Shown: positions 58,250 through 64,000 of the stretch, one piece after another | Position numbering within the stretch: the stretch's first letter is position 1 | Layout: each line of letters begins with the position of its first letter | Program-made: the position numbers and the translations under genes | Assembly (NCBI RefSeq): GCF_025840185.1 | Contig: NZ_JAMPJU010000006.1 | Span: forward strand, 124,001-188,000 | Length of the DNA: 64,000 nucleotides | Direction of reading: 5' to 3' | DNA from: Brenneria izbisi | Lineage (GTDB): Bacteria > Pseudomonadota > Gammaproteobacteria > Enterobacterales > Enterobacteriaceae | The notes under the pieces: generated by a model | Database searches by the model: none | Told to the model about the DNA's origin: nothing | Seen by the model: the letters and a program-made list of their open reading frames with translations, nothing else

Positions 58250-58965
58250 CAGCGTTTCACACCCCGGGAATAATAGGACTCCGCCCGACGCATGATCCAG
58301 CCGGAGCAGATAGAGATAATCAGGTACAGCAAGGCCGCGGCCATAAAGAAATCAAACGGTTTGCCCGTTGAGCCGGCGCCGGTCTGCGCTTGTGTCAGCA
58401 GTTCCGCGACGCCGGTAACCGAAACCAGCGCGGAGGCTTTCAGTACTAATTGCCAGACATTGCCCAGCGATGGAATGGCATGACGCAGCAAAAGCGGCGC
58501 AATGATACGCCGTAGGCGCAGCAGCGTGGACATGCCGCAGGCTTTGGCAGCTTCGATTTCACCGCGAGAAACGGCGTAGAACGCGCCGCGAAAGACTTCC
58601 GTTTGTTGTGCGCCTGAAGAGATGCCGACGGCCACAATCCCAGCGAGAAAACCGGGGAAACCGATAAACCCCTGGCTGCCAAAAAGTTTGGCTATTAGGG
58701 TTAAAGCGGAACTGCCGCCAAAATATAGCAGGTAGATAATCAGCAAATCCGGGATGCCGCGGATGATGGTGGTATAGCCGTCAGCCAGATAGCGAATCGG
58801 ACGATTGCCGCAGATTTTTGACCAGGCGCCGAGGGTGCCGATGAGTGCGCCAAGCAGAAAACCGCCGCTTGCCAGCCCAAGCGTCATACCTGTGCCGATC
58901 AGTAATAATTTCCCCCAGCCATTTTCACCAAAACTGATGAGTTGCCAGAAAGTCATGTCTTCCAC
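58249..58965 (-). CDS. Permease subunit of a polar amino-acid ABC transporter (HisQ type)
   Basis: A 238-residue permease with about five helices and the EAA loop IEAAKACGMSTLLRLRRI. The GTG start at 58965 has GGGAG six bases before it; ATG 58956 is a nine-base shorter alternative. It is the first gene of the five-gene operon, with its promoter in the 414-bp gap to cysG. Confidence 0.92.
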   Translation of the reverse strand: MEDMTFWQLISFGENGWGKLLLIGTGMTLGLASGGFLLGALIGTLGAWSKICGNRPIRYLADGYTTIIRGIPDLLIIYLLYFGGSSALTLIAKLFGSQGFIGFPGFLAGIVAVGISSGAQQTEVFRGAFYAVSRGEIEAAKACGMSTLLRLRRIIAPLLLRHAIPSLGNVWQLVLKASALVSVTGVAELLTQAQTGAGSTGKPFDFFMAAALLYLIISICSGWIMRRAESYYSRGVKR

Positions 58966-59379
58966 AAATAGCTCCCAACTTCTTATTGTTCTGTCATGAA
59001 AACGAGATGAACAGAACGATTTTTGTGATCAGAGGACCGCACACCCTGTTCGGGAACGATGATGTAGAGGTATAACGACGCGTTGTGAATCATTCAGACG
59101 CCTACCGCCAGTTGATTAACAACCTAATCAATGGTTGGCCACGTTTTACGTCAGGATGATTGACTAATTATTCATATAGCCTGCTTATTAATGAATTTGC
59201 GTTTAGTCAAAATAAGACAGATACCGCCTAGGGTAAAGCACTAAAATAATGCCTGGGCAGGCAAGGAAGTGAAAAAAGCGCATTGTTATGCCATTACAGA
59301 AAACGTTGTGCTGTGTGCGTGCGCGAGATCAACGGCGACCTGATATCAGGTCGCGTTCGATTGACGAGGCGGGACGGCG
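58966..59379. other. Intergenic region between cysG and the amino-acid ABC operon
   Basis: A 414-bp gap that should hold the promoter of the ABC operon and the cysG terminator (palindrome 59335-59354). No gene and no recognised operator was seen. Confidence 0.4.
59335..59354. terminator. Perfect 20-bp palindrome after cysG
   Basis: GCGACCTGAT followed directly by ATCAGGTCGC, 26 bases past the cysG stop. It could end the cysG transcript, though it has no clear T-tract. Confidence 0.5.
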
Positions 59380-60759
59380 TTATTTCGTCTGATGAGCAAA
59401 CCAGTTCAGTTTTTCCCGCAGGCCGACAACGCTCCCTACGATAATCAGACTTGGGCTTACCGCCTGTTTCGCCAGTTCGCCAAGTTGTGATAGTTGGCCG
59501 GTAAAAACCCGCTGCGTGGTTGAGGTGCCGTTTTCGATCAGCGCAACCGGTACGGTGGCAGGTAGCTGCTGTTCCAGCAGTTTGCTCTGGATGTATTCCG
59601 CCTGCTGAAGCCCCATGTAGAACACCAGGGTCTGTTTTTCGCCCGCCAGACTGGACCAGTCGAGTTCGCTATCATGCCGGACATGGCCGGTTATCAGTCG
59701 CACTCCTTGCGAATGATAGCGGTGAGTGAGGGGAATGCCGCTGTAGGCCGCACAGCCAGAGGCGGCGGTGATGCCGGGTACGACGGAAAACGGGATACCC
59801 GCTTGTTGCAGGTGCTCCAGTTCTTCGGCGCCGCGGCCAAAAATAAAGGGATCGCCGCCTTTCAGCCGCACGACCCGTTTACCGGCCAGCGCTTTTTCTT
59901 TCAGTAACTGGTTAATCTGTTCCTGGGCAATGGTGTGGCAGCCAGACGCTTTACCCACAAAGATACGTTCGGCATCACGTCTGCTCAGATTCAGAACTTC
60001 GTCGGAAACCAGCCGATCATAGACCACAATATCCGCCTGTTGCAGATGCTGTAAGGCTTTCAGCGTTAGCAATCCCGCATCCCCCGGACCGGCGCCGACC
60101 AGCACCACTTCGCCTCTGTCATCCAGCGGCGCGGAAAAAAGCTGCTCGGTCAGTTGTTGTGCGCTGATGCTGTCGTGATTCGCCAACGCCTGGGCCAGTC
60201 TGTCGTGAATGAACAGTTTTTCCCAGAAGCGGCGGCGTGTGCCTGAATGCCGGAAACGACTTTTTACGCGTTGGCGTAGTTCACCCGCCAGCGTCGCCAG
60301 TTTGCCAAGGTGCTGGGGCAGGATGCTTTCCAGCTTTTCCCGCAGCAGACGCGCCAAAACCGGCGCCGTGCCGCCGGACGATATGGCGACGATCAGCGGC
60401 GAGCGATCAACAATCGACGGCATGATAAAACTGGCGTTCCGGGGATCGTCGACCACATTGCAGAAGATCCGCAACCGGCTGGCGTGTTCGTAAACCTGCC
60501 TGTTGATATCCTGATCGTCAGCGGCGGCAATAACCAGCCATGCGCACTCCAGTAATTCAGGATCGAAACTACCCTGCACCAGCGTGACCTGGCTGGCTTC
60601 CCGCCAGACCATAAACTGTTCATTGAAGCTGATGGCGTTTACCGTAAGCATCGCTCCGGCATTGAGCAGCAGGCGCGCTTTCCGTTCTGCGATTTCGCCG
60701 CCGCCGACCAACAGACAATGTTTACCGCGTAACTGGCAGAATATTGGCAGGTAATCCAT
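59380..60759 (-). CDS. cysG: CysG, trifunctional siroheme synthase
   Basis: A 459-residue fusion. Residues 1-200 are the NAD-dependent precorrin-2 dehydrogenase and ferrochelatase ([31 protein letters not shown]). Residues about 215-459 are the uroporphyrinogen-III methyltransferase ([29 protein letters not shown]). It makes siroheme for sulfite and nitrite reductases. The start at 60759 ([10 protein letters not shown]) has AGAGG seven bases before and matches E. coli; the frame extends nine codons further. nir or cys partners are not adjacent here. Confidence 0.97.
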   Translation of the reverse strand: MDYLPIFCQLRGKHCLLVGGGEIAERKARLLLNAGAMLTVNAISFNEQFMVWREASQVTLVQGSFDPELLECAWLVIAAADDQDINRQVYEHASRLRIFCNVVDDPRNASFIMPSIVDRSPLIVAISSGGTAPVLARLLREKLESILPQHLGKLATLAGELRQRVKSRFRHSGTRRRFWEKLFIHDRLAQALANHDSISAQQLTEQLFSAPLDDRGEVVLVGAGPGDAGLLTLKALQHLQQADIVVYDRLVSDEVLNLSRRDAERIFVGKASGCHTIAQEQINQLLKEKALAGKRVVRLKGGDPFIFGRGAEELEHLQQAGIPFSVVPGITAASGCAAYSGIPLTHRYHSQGVRLITGHVRHDSELDWSSLAGEKQTLVFYMGLQQAEYIQSKLLEQQLPATVPVALIENGTSTTQRVFTGQLSQLGELAKQAVSPSLIIVGSVVGLREKLNWFAHQTK

Positions 60760-61395
60760 GTGATGCCTCTTTATACTCGTGATCAACCCAAACTAAAGAA
60801 TATCCCGCCTGACGGCAGGATGCGTCGCGTGATGTCAATGACAGTCCGTTATCAACGGCAATCCATTATCAACGGTAAGGGCGCGCCCGGCGATGAATAA
60901 ATGCTTCCTTGGTGTCTTATTTGCCGTAGGGAGGCGGCTGATAGGTATTGGCGGGGATTTTATCGACAAAGATTTTGTATATCTGTGATTTTAAGAGTTA
61001 TTTAAGAATCTGCTTTTGTTAAGTATTAATCATTTGGCGCTGGCTAGGCGCGATATCGGTCTTCATCAACGCATCAACGCCTGTTCATGCCGGTTTCAGA
61101 TTTCTCCAGTGATAATGCTCACAAGAAGGTGGGCATTTGCCCAATAATCCGCGCCATAATTTCTTCATATGAAAGAAAATGCCTAATGACTAACCGGCTA
61201 ATAACCGGAATAATTAAAAATAAAACGCCATTTTTCTTTAATTAACACGTAATTTCTTTTTCTGTGATATTGATCGCGCTGATGCAATGGCAGAGCGGCA
61301 ACGCAGAGATATCATGTCCTTATCCACACAGAATATCGTTTTTAACGGCCAAATTTTGTACATGTGTTGTGTTAAATATCAAGGCAGGTAACAAC
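60760..61395. other. Divergent 636-bp region between cysG and the enolase-superfamily gene
   Basis: No coding frame was supported. A 17-bp tandem repeat with a CCGTT-ATC-AACGG dyad (60846-60879) lies about 90 bases from the cysG start. The rightward half is AT-rich and must contain the promoter of the enolase-superfamily operon. Confidence 0.4.
60846..60879. repeat. 17-bp tandem repeat upstream of cysG
   Basis: CCGTTATCAACGGCAAT is followed at once by CCATTATCAACGGTAAG (three mismatches). The first unit contains the dyad CCGTT/AACGG. Two evenly spaced dyads would suit cooperative binding of a regulator, but none is known for this motif. Confidence 0.5.
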
Positions 61396-62550
61396 GTGAA
61401 AATAGAATCAATTGATGTCACCGTCTTTACTTATCCTACGCGCCGGGTATCCGACAGCGCGGGGCATTCACATCCGGGGGAGGAAAATCAGGCGAAAATG
61501 GCCCTGCTGACCATGCGCTCAGGCGATGGGCAGGAAGGTTATGCCTTCGCGCCGCCGGAAGTGATCCGTCCGCATATTGTGAATGCGTTTTTCCGTAAGG
61601 TCCTGATCGGACAAAACCCGTTTGATCGTGAGCGCCTGTGGCAGGATCTGGTGCATTGGCAGCGCGGCAGCGCCAACCAGTTGACCGATCGCGCATTGTC
61701 GATTGTCGAATCGGCGCTGTGGGATCTGCAAGGGCGCGTGCTGAATATGCCGGTTCATAAGCTACTGGGCGGATACCGCGAAAAAGTGCCGGCCTATGGC
61801 AGCACCATGTGCGGCGATGAACTGGAAGGCGGTTTGTCCACCCCGGACGAGTATGGCCAGTTCGCCGAAAAACTGGTGCGGCGCGGTTATAAAGCGATCA
61901 AGCTGCACACCTGGATGCCGCCGGTATCTTTCGCGCCTAGCCCGAAAATGGATGTGAAAGCGTGCGCCGCGGTGCGTGAAGCCGTCGGTCCGGATATTTG
62001 TCTGATGCTGGATGGCTACCACTGGTACAGCCGCAGCGATGCGCTGTATATCGGTCGTGAGCTACAGAAGCTGGACTTCGCCTGGTTTGAAGAGCCGATG
62101 GAGGAGCAGAGCATGGCGTCTTACCGCTGGCTGAGCAAACGTCTGGATATTGATGTGATTGGGCCGGAAAGTCTGTCAGGCAAGTACTTCAGCCGTGCGG
62201 ATTGGGTGAAAGAGGGGGCATGCGATATTTTACGCGCGGGCGTACAGGGTGTCGGCGGTCTTGCGCCGTGTATGAAAGTCGCCAGTCTTGCTGAAGCCTT
62301 TGGTATGGATTGCGAAATTCATGGCAACGGGGCGCCCAATCTGGCCGTGGTCGGCGCCATCAAGAACTGCCGCTGGTACGAACGCGGCCTGTTGCACCCC
62401 TTCCTCAATTACGATGAACCCGCAGCCTATCTGAATACGATTGTCGATCCGATGGATGACGAGGGTTTTGTGCATCTGCCTCAGCGACCGGGATTAGGTG
62501 AGGATATCAATTTTGACTGGATTGAGGAGCATACGCTAAGTAAAGCATAG
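61396..62550 (+). CDS. Mandelate racemase/enolase-superfamily enzyme, probable acid-sugar dehydratase or epimerase
   Basis: A 384-residue enzyme with the enolase-superfamily capping domain (about 1-125) and barrel. Metal ligands are Asp206 in LMLDGYHWYS, Glu232/233 in WFEEPM and Glu258 in IGPESL. Base candidates are Lys169 in YKAIKLHTW, where the usual KxK of the racemase subgroup is KLH, and His309 in CEIHGNGAPN. The start is GTG 61396 (VKIESIDVTVF), the usual N-terminus; the open frame to 61264 has no support. A peptide-type binding protein gene follows, so substrate and transporter are probably linked. The substrate is unknown. Confidence 0.88.
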   Translation: MKIESIDVTVFTYPTRRVSDSAGHSHPGEENQAKMALLTMRSGDGQEGYAFAPPEVIRPHIVNAFFRKVLIGQNPFDRERLWQDLVHWQRGSANQLTDRALSIVESALWDLQGRVLNMPVHKLLGGYREKVPAYGSTMCGDELEGGLSTPDEYGQFAEKLVRRGYKAIKLHTWMPPVSFAPSPKMDVKACAAVREAVGPDICLMLDGYHWYSRSDALYIGRELQKLDFAWFEEPMEEQSMASYRWLSKRLDIDVIGPESLSGKYFSRADWVKEGACDILRAGVQGVGGLAPCMKVASLAEAFGMDCEIHGNGAPNLAVVGAIKNCRWYERGLLHPFLNYDEPAAYLNTIVDPMDDEGFVHLPQRPGLGEDINFDWIEEHTLSKA

Positions 62551-62628
62551 AACGTCAGGTCTGAAAGAAAATACCCTTAAAAAATAAAAAGTTGTCGTCT
62601 TCCATCCTTCCACATCAGGAGAAGAGTA

Positions 62629-64000
62629 ATGAAAGCACGCGCAATACTACGTACCCTGCTATTAAGTACCCTGTGTATGACCGTAACACCGGCCATGCTG
62701 TCAGCCAAAACGCCGGATGATCAACTGATCGTCGGTATGAATATGAACAACATGCTCTCGCTCGATCCGGCGGCAATGACCGGCAATGAAGTGGTGGGCA
62801 TTATCGTCAATCTGTATGACTCGCTGGTGGTGCTCGATCCGGCCAACCTGAACAATGTTCTGCCGTCTCTGGCGAAAAGCTGGAGCGTGAGTGATGACGG
62901 CAACGTCATTACGTTTAATCTGGTGGACAATGCAACGTTTCATTCCGGTAATCCGGTGACGGCGCAAGATTTCGTCTGGTCGATGAAACGCTTGCTCAAC
63001 CTCAATATGGCGCAGGCCACAACCTGGAAATCCTATGGGTTTACGGCGCAGAACGTGGAGAAAATGATCCGCGCCAAAGACCCCCATACGGTGGAAATCG
63101 AACTGCCCAAACCGAACGATCCCAAACTGGTTATCTATTCGCTGGCGACGCTTGGCAGCGGATCGGTGCTGGACAGCAAAACCGTCATGCAGCACGAAAA
63201 AAACGGCGATTGGGGCAACGGCTGGCTGACCACCAACGAGGCGGGTTCCGGTCCGTTTAAGCTGGATGTCTGGCAGGCGAAAGATGTGCTGCGCATCAGC
63301 CGGGTGGAAGGCAACTGGCATGGCGACGCCAAAATGAAACGCGTCATTTTCCGCCATATGACCGAGTCACAGGCGCTGCGCCTGATGATTGAAAAGGGCG
63401 ATATTGATGTGGCTTCCGGCATGTCGGTGCCGGATATCAATGCGCTAAAGCGGGACAAAGACGTTGTCGTTGATGAGGTGAAAAAAGGCTCAATGTATTA
63501 TGTGGCGATGAGTCTGAAGAATGAGTACTTCGCAAAACCCAAAGTGCGCGAAGCGGTTCGTTATCTCATTGACTACGACGGCATCAATAACACCGTGATG
63601 CCCGGCTACGGCTTCTATCATCAACGCCCGATCCAGGCAGGGATGGATGCGACGTTACCCAATCCGGGTTACCAGTTGGATGTGGCGCGGGCGAAAGCGC
63701 TGCTGGCGGAGGCGGGCTACCCGAACGGATTTGAAACCACGCTGCGCGTGCTGTCGGATCAGCCTTTCCTGAATCTGGCTACCTCGGTGCAGTCAACGTT
63801 GGCGCAGGCTGGTATCAAAGCCAGAATTCTCTCCGGCACCGGTAATCAGGTTTACGGCGCGATGCGCGATCGTAAATTCGACATGCTGGTTGGGCGCGGC
63901 GGCGGCGGCGTCGATCCGCATCCTCACTCCAGCCTGCGATCGGTGGTCTACAACCCGAATAACAGCGACGAAGCCAAACTGACCAACTTTCAGGGCTGGC
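62629..64000 (+). CDS. Peptide/opine-type ABC transporter substrate-binding protein (3' end outside window)
   Basis: The frame is open from ATG 62629 (GGAGAAGAG before it) to the window edge, giving at least 457 residues. A signal peptide (about 1-25, ending LSA) is followed by an SBP-5/DppA-family protein (LSLDPAAMTGNEV, LAKSWSVSDDGNVITFNLV, FHSGNPVTAQDFVWSMKRLL). Such proteins bind di- or oligopeptides, opines or glycosides. It lies 78 bases after the enolase-superfamily gene on the same strand, and permease and ATPase genes should follow outside the window. The protein would normally be about 510-540 residues. Confidence 0.92.
   Translation, partial: MKARAILRTLLLSTLCMTVTPAMLSAKTPDDQLIVGMNMNNMLSLDPAAMTGNEVVGIIVNLYDSLVVLDPANLNNVLPSLAKSWSVSDDGNVITFNLVDNATFHSGNPVTAQDFVWSMKRLLNLNMAQATTWKSYGFTAQNVEKMIRAKDPHTVEIELPKPNDPKLVIYSLATLGSGSVLDSKTVMQHEKNGDWGNGWLTTNEAGSGPFKLDVWQAKDVLRISRVEGNWHGDAKMKRVIFRHMTESQALRLMIEKGDIDVASGMSVPDINALKRDKDVVVDEVKKGSMYYVAMSLKNEYFAKPKVREAVRYLIDYDGINNTVMPGYGFYHQRPIQAGMDATLPNPGYQLDVARAKALLAEAGYPNGFETTLRVLSDQPFLNLATSVQSTLAQAGIKARILSGTGNQVYGAMRDRKFDMLVGRGGGGVDPHPHSSLRSVVYNPNNSDEAKLTNFQGW

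Noticed and set aside
62701-63357. 218-residue open frame on the minus strand opposite the peptide-binding protein
   Set aside because: Shadow of the SBP-5 gene that runs off the window edge.

Overview
The window is a chromosomal segment of a plant-associated, pectinolytic member of Enterobacterales, most likely Pectobacteriaceae (Brenneria, Pectobacterium, Dickeya or Lonsdalea-like; the genus cannot be fixed by eye). The reasons are a gene order that follows the E. coli 75-76 min region closely (glpG-glpR, malP-malQ, nfuA-gntX-bioH, tex, greB-ompR-envZ-pckA, hslO-hslR-yrfG-igaA-nudE-mrcA, hofMNOPQ-aroK-aroB-damX-dam-rpe-gph-trpS, cysG), proteins close to their E. coli homologues, and pectin-catabolism genes (kduI, kdgT). 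No rRNA, tRNA, CRISPR array, phage or insertion sequence was seen.

Layout. 1-3690 (minus): an accessory operon made of a DeoR-HTH/ribokinase fusion, a DapA-type lyase and a tripartite tricarboxylate transporter (tctC, tctB, start of tctA). 3975-10145 (plus): glpG, glpR, malP, malQ. 10207-12365: nfuA and gntX (minus), bioH (plus). 12528-21243: first accessory block, with acrD, a two-domain alkaline phosphatase, kduI and kdgT (minus), an IclR regulator, and three palindromic repeats. 21244-23580: tex. 23895-31092: second accessory block, with a citrate synthase paralogue that lacks a catalytic histidine, an RraA-like aldolase, an OlsF-type ornithine lipid synthase, and a GMC alcohol dehydrogenase plus aldehyde dehydrogenase pair. 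31278-54247: conserved core, greB through trpS. 54321-58965 (minus): polar amino-acid ABC transporter plus AbgB-like amidohydrolase. 59380-60759: cysG. 61396-64000: enolase-superfamily enzyme and the start of a peptide-type ABC binding protein, cut by the window edge.

How the genes work together. The core blocks cover glycerol-3-phosphate control (GlpR), maltodextrin breakdown (MalP, MalQ), Fe-S repair (NfuA), biotin synthesis (BioH), osmoregulation (OmpR/EnvZ), gluconeogenesis (PckA), redox and heat stress (HslO, HslR), Rcs braking (IgaA), cell wall synthesis (MrcA), DNA utilisation or pilus-like assembly (HofMNOPQ), aromatic amino acids (AroK, AroB), methylation and division (Dam, DamX), the pentose phosphate pathway (Rpe, Gph) and siroheme (CysG). 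The accessory blocks are mostly uptake-plus-catabolism cassettes for plant-derived acids, uronates, alcohols and peptides.

Most unusual items: the citrate synthase paralogue with Asn in place of the GHxVY catalytic His, next to an RraA-like aldolase; the regulator-kinase fusion with an internal ribosome binding site in front of the kinase half; and malPQ placed directly behind glpR without malT. No single system that is clearly new to biology was found. The citrate synthase/RraA pair is the best candidate for uncharacterised chemistry.
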